Source: Fulvivirga marina
GTDB lineage: Bacteria > Bacteroidota > Bacteroidia > Cytophagales > Cyclobacteriaceae
Length of the DNA: 64,000 nt
Direction of reading: 5' to 3'
NCBI RefSeq assembly: GCF_016775155.1
Contig: NZ_JAEUGD010000002.1
Coordinates: 56,099-120,098 of the forward strand
Shown in pieces: positions 27,332 to 35,843 of this stretch (the stretch's first letter is position 1; every line of letters begins with the position of its first letter). The translations under genes and the position numbers were made by a program. The notes under the pieces were generated by a model that did not search any database, was not told the origin of the DNA, and saw only the letters and a program-made list of their open reading frames with translations.

Positions 27332-28153
27332 TTAATACAAGTAATCCAAGGCAGTTTTATCAGCATTAGTGAATGGTCTGCTTGATCCATCTGTACAAGA
27401 AAGCATCCAAGAACCGTTTCCTGCAAGGTCAGCTCCAGTTGGCGTACCTGGGATATGGTTTGCACCTATACCAGCATCACCTTCATTATATGCAGAACCT
27501 CCACAACTGATACTTCTATTAAAATAGTCAGTGTGACGGAAACCGATGCAGTGTCCCATTTCATGAGCCATAATAGTAGCAATACCATCAACGCTAAGTC
27601 CATAAGTCGACTCAAGGATACCACTCATTTTGATTGTACCGTAAGGGTCACCAGAAGCAGTAGGGAATCCTGCAGAACCAAGAACACCTCTTCTTTCATC
27701 TCCTTTACTCAATCTTTCGAAAACAATGTCGGCATTGCCACTTGTAGAAACTCTTTGGAAAGATAGAGTCAGGTTTTCCGCATTGTATCTTCTGATAGCT
27801 TCATCAAGACCTGCCTGCTCACCTGAGCTGAAACCTTTGTTACCAGTAGGCATGTAAACATTGATCACTCTTGGGCCATTCACAAGGTAATCAGTGCTGT
27901 ACTGCTCTACAACAGGAATATCTTTCCCTGGACTCATTCTTTCAAGATCTTCTGCAGTTAAGTAGATGTCATTTTCTACCAGGTAGCCATCTTCAAATCG
28001 AGACACACCATCAATGCTAAAACCTAACTGAGTAAGTTTTGAAAGCACTTCTTCTGGTACGCCATCACCAGGAGATACATTTTCATTCTCACATGAGAAA
28101 AAAATACCACTAGCTAATACTGCCAGTACCAAAAGGGAATTTAATCGTTTCAT
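27332..28153 (-). CDS. HEIGH-type zinc metallopeptidase, probable lipoprotein (copy B)
   Basis: A 273-residue paralogue of the gene at 26210-27031 with the same layout: hydrophobic leader ending in IFFSC, propeptide-like region, HEMGHCIGFRH zinc site at 197-207, and two conserved cysteines. Differences between the copies are spread out and mostly conservative. They are densest in the signal region and around 145-160 (RLSKGDERRG against RLNRRDEQRG), while the active site is unchanged, which argues that both are functional. It has a separate promoter region and its own terminator, so the copies can be regulated independently. Confidence 0.88.
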   Translation of the reverse strand: MKRLNSLLVLAVLASGIFFSCENENVSPGDGVPEEVLSKLTQLGFSIDGVSRFEDGYLVENDIYLTAEDLERMSPGKDIPVVEQYSTDYLVNGPRVINVYMPTGNKGFSSGEQAGLDEAIRRYNAENLTLSFQRVSTSGNADIVFERLSKGDERRGVLGSAGFPTASGDPYGTIKMSGILESTYGLSVDGIATIMAHEMGHCIGFRHTDYFNRSISCGGSAYNEGDAGIGANHIPGTPTGADLAGNGSWMLSCTDGSSRPFTNADKTALDYLY

Positions 28154-28323
28154 AATTTAATTTGGATTTAGGTTATTGAATATAAAACACTCGCAATGTT
28201 GGAAAAGCATGTTTAAACTCAAAACATTATTTTATTTTTTTTTCAAAAACAAAATAATGCCTTTGTAAAACCAAAAAATACCAAACAACTATCTATCGAT
28301 ACAAAATACTGACAATGAATGTT

Positions 28324-29106
28324 TTAACACATAAGTTTGACCATCAATTCTACCGGACAGTGATCAGACCCCTCATATTCGTTATGAATACCTACACCGC
28401 TTACCTTATCGAGAATACTGGAGCTAACAAGAAAATAATCTATTCTCCACCCCACGTTCCTGGACCGCGAGTTAAACATGTAGTTCCAGTAAGTATATTT
28501 GACCTCTTCAGGATTGAAGTGTCGGAAGGTATCCACAAAACCATGGTCCAAATAGTTGCTAAACCCATCGATTTCCTGCTGAGTATATCCGGCTGACTTG
28601 TTGTAATTTTGTTTGGCCCTGGCTATATCGATCTCCTGATGCGCCACATTAAGATCACCACATAAAACCACCGGCTTTTTCTCCTCAAGACTTTTGAGGT
28701 GTTTCAAGAACACCCCGTCCCATGTCTGTCGGTAATCCAATCTATTAAGGCCTTGACCCGAGTTAGGCGTATAAACATTTACCAGAAAAAAATCATGGTA
28801 CTCAACTGTAATTACCCTCCCCTCCTGATCATGCTCTTCATACCCTAGATCATACACCACATTTAAAGGTTCCTTTTTCGAGAATATAGCTGTACCTGAA
28901 TACCCCTTTCTGCCTTTTGAAGAGTTGATATAACTATGATACTCTGGTAGGAGTTGGGCTACTGTTTTGACATCTTCTACCTGTGCTTTGGTCTCTTGCA
29001 GACAAAATATATCAGGGTCCATTTTTGCTATGTTTTCCAGAAAATCCTTTTTCAGAATAGCTCTTATACCATTAATATTCCAAGAAACTAGTTTTATATT
29101 GTCCAT
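28324..29106 (-). CDS. xthA: exodeoxyribonuclease III / AP endonuclease
   Basis: A 260-residue enzyme of the exonuclease-endonuclease-phosphatase fold that cuts abasic DNA and trims 3' ends in base excision repair. Signature residues: Asn in SWNINGIR (about 8-15), the metal-binding Glu in CLQETKAQ (about 35-42), Tyr in NVYTPNSGQG, Asp/Asn in CGDLNVAHQEIDIA (near 148-161), RIDYFL, and the catalytic GSDHCPVEL near the C-terminus. Complete and of normal length. It lies 63 bases downstream of the aminotransferase gene on the same strand. Confidence 0.96.
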   Translation of the reverse strand: MDNIKLVSWNINGIRAILKKDFLENIAKMDPDIFCLQETKAQVEDVKTVAQLLPEYHSYINSSKGRKGYSGTAIFSKKEPLNVVYDLGYEEHDQEGRVITVEYHDFFLVNVYTPNSGQGLNRLDYRQTWDGVFLKHLKSLEEKKPVVLCGDLNVAHQEIDIARAKQNYNKSAGYTQQEIDGFSNYLDHGFVDTFRHFNPEEVKYTYWNYMFNSRSRNVGWRIDYFLVSSSILDKVSGVGIHNEYEGSDHCPVELMVKLMC

Positions 29107-29169
29107 AAAATCTGTTCAAAAAAATTGATTAGAAATGAAACTGTTATTGAATGTAAAAGCAGCTATATA

Positions 29170-30006
29170 TCAGGTATTTTTATTCAAAAATTCATCTTCA
29201 AATTCACTGAACCCCTGCATCAGCAACTTTGTAATTACTCCGACCCTGCCATCTCCAATGACAAAATCATCTATATGGGTTACTGGTAACACCTTCTTTG
29301 TAGTACCTGTCAAGAAAGCCTCTTTAGCGCTGTTCAAGTCTTCTAAGGAAACCGGTGCTTCATATACCTTAAACTGCTTCCTGGCAATTCCAAGTACTTT
29401 TCTCCTGGTGATTCCCCTTAGAATATTCCTATCAGGTGTTATTATTTCGTTTTCCTGATTAACAATAAAAAAATTACTCCGGGTCAACTCACAAACAAGC
29501 CCGTTATGATGATACAGCACATCAAACGCTCCAGCCCTGGCTATTTCCTTCCTCATCCAGATGCCGGTCATATAGTTTATGGTCTTTATCTCTGAGAGTT
29601 CTCTAAGGTATGGATAGGTTATTAACTTAACCCCTAACCCGTAGCTTTCCTCCGAGGGAAATTCAATATACTCTTGAGTGATAATAAGGTTAGGTTTGCC
29701 AATACTGTAACCATCTGGCGAATAACCTCCTGTAAGCACAACCCTAATACCGGAAACAGGTATTTCATTCACCTCTATCAACTGCCTGATCCTGGCCTCA
29801 AGTTCACCCCTTTTGAGCTGCACCTCGTCAAATACTTTCCCTGCAGATATAAAAAATCTATCCAGATGCTCATCAATAAAAAGCGGAACATTATCCTTAA
29901 GTCTAAAAAAATCAAAGATGCCATATCCTCTGATAATACTCAGATCAGTAATCCCAATTCTAGCATCCTGCTGTCTGACAAGGTCATTATTTACAAAACA
30001 AAACAT
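29170..30006 (-). CDS. class IV PLP-dependent aminotransferase
   Basis: A 278-residue fold-type IV enzyme. The PLP lysine is Lys 141 in EIKTINYMTG. The glutamate and phosphate-binding regions follow in CELTRSNFFIV (near 172-182) and NILRGITRRKVL (about 194-205). The family includes branched-chain aminotransferase, D-amino-acid aminotransferase and aminodeoxychorismate lyase (PabC). This short form is closest in size to PabC/D-amino-acid types, but the substrate cannot be settled from sequence. No folate or branched-chain genes are adjacent. Confidence 0.85.
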   Translation of the reverse strand: MFCFVNNDLVRQQDARIGITDLSIIRGYGIFDFFRLKDNVPLFIDEHLDRFFISAGKVFDEVQLKRGELEARIRQLIEVNEIPVSGIRVVLTGGYSPDGYSIGKPNLIITQEYIEFPSEESYGLGVKLITYPYLRELSEIKTINYMTGIWMRKEIARAGAFDVLYHHNGLVCELTRSNFFIVNQENEIITPDRNILRGITRRKVLGIARKQFKVYEAPVSLEDLNSAKEAFLTGTTKKVLPVTHIDDFVIGDGRVGVITKLLMQGFSEFEDEFLNKNT

Positions 30007-30299
30007 GTCTGAAAATTAAGGCTAATTGTAGAAATATTTATTAGTCAGGGACTTTATTTCCACAGCTAAACTACAGTAACATGACTCCGCTTCTCCTAAA
30101 ACAGATGGCACGAACTTGGCAATTAGCTTTTATTATAAGAAGCTGTTTGTTCATCATTATTATCGCTTTAGCAGCTGGGTGTTGCTCGGTTTTTCGCCTT
30201 CGGCCTGGGTTGACTCATCATTTTCTGCTGGTAGTCACGGTGACTCTGCTTCTTTTAAGTCAAGTAGGAGGGCACTAACAGGGTAAACATTTTTAGATT
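30007..30299. other. divergent promoter region with a doubtful 65-codon frame
   Basis: This spacer separates the aminotransferase gene from the hibernation factor gene. It contains a plus-strand frame of 65 codons (30081-30278) whose hydrophobic product has a lipobox-like ALAAGC, but its arginine-rich middle and lack of recognisable relatives make it doubtful. A 13-base palindrome AGTCAC-G-GTGACT lies near 30234-30246, about 55 bases before the raiA start. Confidence 0.35.
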
Positions 30300-30605
30300 A
30301 TGAAGACAGATATTCAAACCATAGGATTTGACGCTAATCAGGAACTTATCGATTTTGTTAATGACCGCATCAAGCATTTAAAAAAATTTGAAACTCAAAT
30401 AACAGGAGTAGATATTTACCTAAAAAACGTTAAAAATGATCAGGGTGAAACCAGGGTTGCCGAGATGAAGCTATTTCTACCCGGTCCTGCATTATATGCA
30501 GAGTATCAATCCGAAAGTTTCAGGGAGAGCATAATAGAGACCATTGATAAACTAAAAAGACAGATAAAAAAACGTAAAGAACTGCAAAACGAAAAAAGGC
30601 CTTAA
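30300..30605 (+). CDS. raiA: ribosome hibernation-promoting factor, short HPF/YfiA type
   Basis: A 101-residue protein with the S30AE beta-alpha-beta-beta-beta-alpha fold: a first strand DIQTIGFDANQELIDFV, a central strand pair around GVDIYLKN and RVAEMKLFLPG, and a basic C-terminal helix KRQIKKRKE. It binds the small-subunit decoding channel and silences ribosomes in stationary phase or stress. It lacks the C-terminal dimerisation domain of long HPF, so it is the short type. A palindrome lies upstream and a bidirectional hairpin follows. Confidence 0.93.
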   Translation: MKTDIQTIGFDANQELIDFVNDRIKHLKKFETQITGVDIYLKNVKNDQGETRVAEMKLFLPGPALYAEYQSESFRESIIETIDKLKRQIKKRKELQNEKRP

Positions 30606-30610
30606 ATAAA

Positions 30611-30672
30611 AAGAGGTTGCTTCAAAAGTCCTACCCACTTCTACAATTCGGAAAACTTTAAAACAACCTCTT
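30611..30672. terminator. imperfect bidirectional hairpin between raiA and the permease gene
   Basis: AAGAGGTTG at 30611-30619 pairs with CAACCTCTT at 30664-30672. Weaker pairing inward (TTCAAAA against TTTAAAA) leaves a large loop. It separates convergent genes. The arms resemble the GAGG...CTCAAAAG arm at the right end of the window, so a small inverted-repeat element is an alternative. Confidence 0.5.
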
Positions 30673-30723
30673 CTTAATTTCCTTTTACTGAAACATATTT
30701 ACTTCAGTAGTTCTTTATGCTTG

Positions 30724-33108
30724 TTACTCAGTTCTTAGCGTATTGACAGGGTTAAGCAATGCTGCTTTAACAACCCTATAACTGACAGATAGAATGGCTA
30801 TTACAACTGCCACCAAACCTGCAATTAAAAACTCCACAACGCCCATTTCAAAGCGGAAAGCAAAGTTTTTGAGCCAATCACTCATGATGTACCATGACAC
30901 TGGAATGGCAATAATAAATGCCAGGAGTACCTGAAGTATAAATGTTTTGGCCAATAACAAAAACAGATCTCCAACCGACGCACCAAGTACCTTTCTTACT
31001 CCTATCTCTTTTGTTCTTTTTTGGATTATAAATGAGGCTAATCCAAATAGCCCCAAACATGCGATAAAAATGGTGATACCTGCACCAATAGTAAATATAT
31101 TTCCAGCGCGTTTGTCATTCTTGTAAAACTGCTCCCACTGTTCATCAAGAAAGTGGTATTCAATTGGTGTACTTTCATCAAACTGGTTATGCACCTTAGA
31201 AGCGTGTGCAATAGCCTCCTCCATGTGCTCAGGGTCAAATTTCAGTGAAAAATAATCTATAGGCTGAAAAACATTGGATCGGTATCCGAGCACCAATGGC
31301 GCAATTTCATTGTGCAAAGATTCAAAATTGAAATCGGCCAACACTCCTATGACCTTATATTGCCCCTGACCAATTTGAATATAGTTACCCAACGGGTCGG
31401 ACAAGCCTAAGGCTGAAACCGCAGTATCATTGATCAATACATGAAGTGAATCTTCAGCTATATTTCCTGTGAAATTACTACCAGAAGCCAGCTTCATTTC
31501 ATAGACGTCAATCATATGTTCATCAAATCCAATATAATTGGTTCGGATAGAATCCTGGCTATTTCCCTGAGATTTAACATACACTTCCTGGAGGTTTTTC
31601 CATTCTCCAGGCACACGAGAAGATACTGCCACCTTCGTTATATAGGGGGAGTTGGCAAATTCACTTTTCATGGCTTCAAATCGCCTTCTCACCTCTCCAT
31701 TATTGATATCTACTACCAGAAGCTGCTCTTTATTAAAACCTAAAGAACGATTTTGGATGTATTTCATCTGGTTGGATGCTACTATCGTGGCAATAATCAT
31801 TATGATCGATAAAGTAAACTGGGTTACGACCAGCACTTTTCTTAACGTCACGCTTCCTTTACCTGTACTCATACTTCCTTTTAGAATATTGGCAGGCCTA
31901 AGTTTAGACATCACTATGGCCGGATATATACCTGAAAGTAAACCTATAGCCAGAGTGATCAGAAATAATAGAGCTAAGATGTTTCCAAAGGTCTCGGTGT
32001 TAAACACAAAACTTTTATCAGTCAACACGTTGAAGTATGGAAGTAAAAGATCCACAAGACCAATTGACAATGCCAAAGCTATAAAGGCTATAAATGTGGA
32101 CTCACTCAAAAATTGTATTATCAGCTGATAACGCAATGCTCCTGACACTTTCCGCATTCCGATTTCCTTCCCTCGATGAAGAGATTTTGCAGTGGCCAAA
32201 TTCATATAATTAATACAAGCTATGAGCAACATAAAAATACCGATACCCATAAATATGTAGATATAAGCTTTTTGCCCCTTAGTAGCCTCGCTCCCATATT
32301 CAATATTCTGAGAGCCAAAATGGATATCACTTAAGGGCTGCAGGTAAAAGTTGCGATTCGCTTCAGGTTTAAAGTATTTTTCCACAAAAGCAGGTATTTT
32401 TTTCGCAAATGCTGATGGAGAAGCTTTTTCATTGAACACCACATAAGTGCTGGCTCCATACGTATTCCAGTCTGTCTGGTATTTACTAAAAAACTCATCG
32501 GAATAAGGTACAGAAACCAATATCCTGATCTGCAAATGTGAGTTTTGAGGCACCTTTTTCATTACACCTGTGATAACATAAGTATCCCGGTGAGCCAAAG
32601 CAATTTCCTTTCCCAAAGGGTCCTCATTTCCAAACAAGGTATGCGCCCATTCCTCATCTATAATCATGGAATTGGGTTTGGAAAGCGCAGTCTCACGATC
32701 TCCCTGCACCAACTCAAAGTCAAACACATCAAAGAAACTGGAGTCTGCATAACAATATTCACGTTCTGCAAACTTGGTATCTCCAATTGAAAAGTTTACG
32801 TGCCCCCCAAACCTGAAAAGCCTGGTATATTGTGAGATTTCCTCATAATCAGAGGCAAGCGTCGGACCTGTTTGAGGAGTGGTTTGTCCAAAGTATCTCG
32901 TTTCATCCCCTTCTGTACTTATTTCAATGACACGATATATCTGATCTCGCTTACTGTGCATGGAATCATAGGCCATTTCATCCATCACAAATAAAAACAG
33001 TAAACTACAGCAGGTAATGCCAAGGGTAAGACCGGCTATGTTAATGAAAGAATAAGCCTTGCTTCGGGCTATATTCCTTACAGCTATTTTAAAGTAATTC
33101 TTAAGCAT
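30724..33108 (-). CDS. ABC transporter permease, MacB/FtsX type (copy 1)
   Basis: A 794-residue inner-membrane protein. TM1 (about 20-40) is followed by a MacB-type periplasmic domain (about 45-240). The first FtsX domain has three TM helices (about 285-410, with NYMNLATAKS and GMRKVSGA). A fifth helix (about 430-450), a second periplasmic domain and a second FtsX domain (about 675-790, with EIGVRKVLGASVG) follow. It ends in LLNPVNTLRTE like its neighbours. Such permeases move lipoproteins, peptides or drugs mechanically, or signal. No ATPase gene lies in the window, so the partner is encoded elsewhere or the protein acts as a sensor. It probably belongs to one operon with the next permeases. 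Confidence 0.9.
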   Translation of the reverse strand: MLKNYFKIAVRNIARSKAYSFINIAGLTLGITCCSLLFLFVMDEMAYDSMHSKRDQIYRVIEISTEGDETRYFGQTTPQTGPTLASDYEEISQYTRLFRFGGHVNFSIGDTKFAEREYCYADSSFFDVFDFELVQGDRETALSKPNSMIIDEEWAHTLFGNEDPLGKEIALAHRDTYVITGVMKKVPQNSHLQIRILVSVPYSDEFFSKYQTDWNTYGASTYVVFNEKASPSAFAKKIPAFVEKYFKPEANRNFYLQPLSDIHFGSQNIEYGSEATKGQKAYIYIFMGIGIFMLLIACINYMNLATAKSLHRGKEIGMRKVSGALRYQLIIQFLSESTFIAFIALALSIGLVDLLLPYFNVLTDKSFVFNTETFGNILALLFLITLAIGLLSGIYPAIVMSKLRPANILKGSMSTGKGSVTLRKVLVVTQFTLSIIMIIATIVASNQMKYIQNRSLGFNKEQLLVVDINNGEVRRRFEAMKSEFANSPYITKVAVSSRVPGEWKNLQEVYVKSQGNSQDSIRTNYIGFDEHMIDVYEMKLASGSNFTGNIAEDSLHVLINDTAVSALGLSDPLGNYIQIGQGQYKVIGVLADFNFESLHNEIAPLVLGYRSNVFQPIDYFSLKFDPEHMEEAIAHASKVHNQFDESTPIEYHFLDEQWEQFYKNDKRAGNIFTIGAGITIFIACLGLFGLASFIIQKRTKEIGVRKVLGASVGDLFLLLAKTFILQVLLAFIIAIPVSWYIMSDWLKNFAFRFEMGVVEFLIAGLVAVVIAILSVSYRVVKAALLNPVNTLRTE

Positions 33109-33140
33109 GTTGTTGTATTATTTTGATTAATTGAGTTCTG

Positions 33141-35567
33141 CTATTCATTTCTAAGTATATCCACCGGATTGGCCAGTGCTACCTTCACAGACTGATAACT
33201 AACAGTGAGTATGGCAATTGCAAATGCGACCACTCCTGATAGAACGAATACCCCCACTCCTATTTCGACCTTGTAAACAAACCCAGCCAGCCATTGCCCC
33301 ATTCCGTAGTAAATCAAGGGGATTGCTATTAGCAGGGCTATAAGTATCATGGTAAAAAAGCTTTTATACTGCATCCTCATCAGCTGTTTGACTGAGGCAC
33401 CGAAAACCTTTCTTATACTGATCTCTTTTTGTCTTTTTTGAGCTGCAAATAACGATAGACCAAACAAGCCCAGGCAAGCTATAATTATAGCTATGATGGA
33501 TGCTGAAAATATGAGTGTAATGGCTTTTTGATCTGCTTCATACTTCGACCGTAAGCTTTGGTCGAGTTCAGAATACTCCCAGGGGGTGTCCTGAACAATC
33601 TCCCCCCATCTGTTTTGCATATGTGCAAGTACAGGTTTAAAGCTTTCCGGAGATACCGTAACCAGCATGTATTCATAACTCTCCTCCTGGCGGTGTTGAA
33701 GCATCAACGGCTCTATGCCATAATGCAATGATCGCTGGTTGAAATCCTCCACCACACCAATCACCGTAAAACTGAACTGTTCTCCCGAAAAAGAATCTGT
33801 ATACACTTCTCTGCCAATGATCTCCTCTGGGGTATAGCCATAATCCTCCACGGCCTTCCTGTTAAGGATTACATCTCTTTCATTGCCCGCAATCTCTCTG
33901 ATAAATCCACGCCCCGCTATAATCTGAATTTTAAGAGTTTCCAGGTAATCATAGTCTACACGGTTAATCCCAGTAAGCACGCCATCATGAATGGTTTGCC
34001 CTTCGGTATAGACCCGAAGGTCATTGAATACCTGATCACCGGGTAGGTAACTGGTAGCTGTTACATATTGAACACCCGCTATATTACCAAGCTCTTGCTG
34101 CATATTCTGGTAAGTTGCCTTTGCTGTTGGTGTATTCAACGGCACCACTATTTTGGAACCTGAAGAAAATCCCATATCATAATTACTCATGTAATCCATT
34201 TGCTGTACCATAATAGTCACAGCACCAATCAACACTATGGATACTACAAATTGAAATACAACCAACCCCTTCCTGAACCATTGGGCTCCGCTACTCACTG
34301 CAACTTTTTGCTTGAGTACTTTCGCTGGCTGATAAGATGAGAGAAGCAAAGCAGGGTAACTGCCAGAAATAATAGCTGTTACTAACAGCACAGTCACTAT
34401 TGTCATCAAAATGTCTGGCGTAAACAAACTCATAAGATCCAGCTTTTGCCCCATCAGATAGTTGAAAAACGGAAGGAATATATCCAGCAACAAAAAGCCC
34501 AGCAACGCAGCAAATAGAATAAACAACACTACCTCCATGAAGAACTGAATGATCAGTGATCCACGCTGAGCTCCAAGTGTTTTTCTTATTCCAATCTCAA
34601 GCGCTCTCTTTCCTGCCTTTGCAGTAGCCAGGTTAACAAAATTAACACAGGCAATTACCAGTATAAAAAATCCGATGAGTGAAATAATGCTTACCCGCTC
34701 AATACTACCATTAATACTCAGGTCCAGATCATTGCCTGAGTACAGATGTATATCCTTTACCGGCATCATCCTTAACTCCTTTGTTCTGCCTTGCGTCTGA
34801 AAGTGCTCCGCTCCCCGCTTTTGAAGCACATCGTTGATTTTACGTTCTAACTGTGCCGGGTCCGTACCATCTTTAATCGACATATAGGAATACACGAAGT
34901 TTTGTCCTGCCCATGTGGTAATACTATTGATAAGCTCTCCCCACCCTGGACTATTCATGGTTATGAAAAAATTGGCGTCTATATGTGAGTTACCCTGCTT
35001 ATCGGCAATTACTCCTGTAACCTCGTATTCATGAGGGTCATCTCCATTAATAATTGTTATCAACTGACCGAGGGATGAAGCCTCAGGAAATATCTTTTTG
35101 GCAATGGACTCTTTTATTACAACCGTACCGGGTCTATCCAAAGCAGTTTGAGGCTCGCCTTCAATGAACTGATAATTAAAAACATCAAAAAAAGTAGAGT
35201 CCACCAAAAAACCTCTGGTTTCATAAAACATTTTGTCCCTATATCGAAACAGGTTCTTTTCTACCTGAGGTGGGTTTACTACCCTTACAACATTATCAAT
35301 TTCCGGCAGCTCTTCCTTAAGTGCCCACGCTATTGGCGGTGACCCTGTAGGCATACCATCTCCTCCTGAACCCGGGAACACTGTATTGAGTCGATACAGG
35401 TTTTCGGCATTTTCATGATGTTTGTCGTAGCTAAATTCATTATTGACATATAGAATTAGTATTAACGCACAACATATGCCTACGGAAAGACCCGCAATAT
35501 TTAAAAATGAAAAGGTCTTTTCACGCCAAATATTCCTGAAGGCAATTACAAAATGATTTCTCAGCAT
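33141..35567 (-). CDS. ABC transporter permease, MacB/FtsX type (copy 2)
   Basis: An 808-residue homologue of the preceding permease with the same order: TM1, MacB-like periplasmic domain (DPAQLERKINDVL region), first FtsX domain (NFVNLATAKAGKRALEIGI), middle helix, second periplasmic domain and second FtsX domain (KEISIRKVFGASV). It ends in ANPVDILRNE. It is clearly divergent from the other copies in sequence, so the array is not very recent. The gap to copy 1 is 32 bases and to the remnant upstream only 12, consistent with one transcript from the 38.3 kb promoter region. Confidence 0.9.
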   Translation of the reverse strand: MLRNHFVIAFRNIWREKTFSFLNIAGLSVGICCALILILYVNNEFSYDKHHENAENLYRLNTVFPGSGGDGMPTGSPPIAWALKEELPEIDNVVRVVNPPQVEKNLFRYRDKMFYETRGFLVDSTFFDVFNYQFIEGEPQTALDRPGTVVIKESIAKKIFPEASSLGQLITIINGDDPHEYEVTGVIADKQGNSHIDANFFITMNSPGWGELINSITTWAGQNFVYSYMSIKDGTDPAQLERKINDVLQKRGAEHFQTQGRTKELRMMPVKDIHLYSGNDLDLSINGSIERVSIISLIGFFILVIACVNFVNLATAKAGKRALEIGIRKTLGAQRGSLIIQFFMEVVLFILFAALLGFLLLDIFLPFFNYLMGQKLDLMSLFTPDILMTIVTVLLVTAIISGSYPALLLSSYQPAKVLKQKVAVSSGAQWFRKGLVVFQFVVSIVLIGAVTIMVQQMDYMSNYDMGFSSGSKIVVPLNTPTAKATYQNMQQELGNIAGVQYVTATSYLPGDQVFNDLRVYTEGQTIHDGVLTGINRVDYDYLETLKIQIIAGRGFIREIAGNERDVILNRKAVEDYGYTPEEIIGREVYTDSFSGEQFSFTVIGVVEDFNQRSLHYGIEPLMLQHRQEESYEYMLVTVSPESFKPVLAHMQNRWGEIVQDTPWEYSELDQSLRSKYEADQKAITLIFSASIIAIIIACLGLFGLSLFAAQKRQKEISIRKVFGASVKQLMRMQYKSFFTMILIALLIAIPLIYYGMGQWLAGFVYKVEIGVGVFVLSGVVAFAIAILTVSYQSVKVALANPVDILRNE

Positions 35568-35579
35568 CTTCTTTAAATT

Positions 35580-35813
35580 TTACTCACTTCTTAGTACTTC
35601 CACAGGGTTGAGCATAGCTGCCCTCATGGTTTTATAACTAACGGTGATGAAAGTTATACCCAGGGTAATAGCAAATGTGATAATGAAAATATCGGGTTGC
35701 AGTGTCACCCTATACGCAAAGCCTTCGAGCCAGTAGCTACCGGCATACCAGATCAGGGGTATAGCAAACCGTATAAGATTGTGAACTGCTACTATCAAAT
35801 AATTCTTAATCAT
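35580..35813 (-). pseudogene. internally deleted remnant of a MacB/FtsX permease
   Basis: An open frame of 77 codons. Residues 1-13 (MIKNYLIVAVHNL) match the extreme N-terminus of the full-length permeases. From about residue 16 (IPLIWYAGSYWLEGFAYR) to the end (LNPVEVLRSE) it matches their extreme C-terminus. More than 700 codons are missing between them, and the reading frame is kept. The product would be a small two-helix protein. It lies 12 bases from copy 2 and 30 from copy 3. It is most simply a deletion relic of a fourth permease, though the preserved frame means expression is possible. Confidence 0.85.
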
Positions 35814-35843
35814 TAATAGATTTTTTCAAGTTCCGGAATATCT

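Noticed and set aside
30081..30278. 65-codon plus-strand frame
   Set aside because: Not called as a CDS: no recognisable family, odd composition, and it sits in a divergent promoter region.
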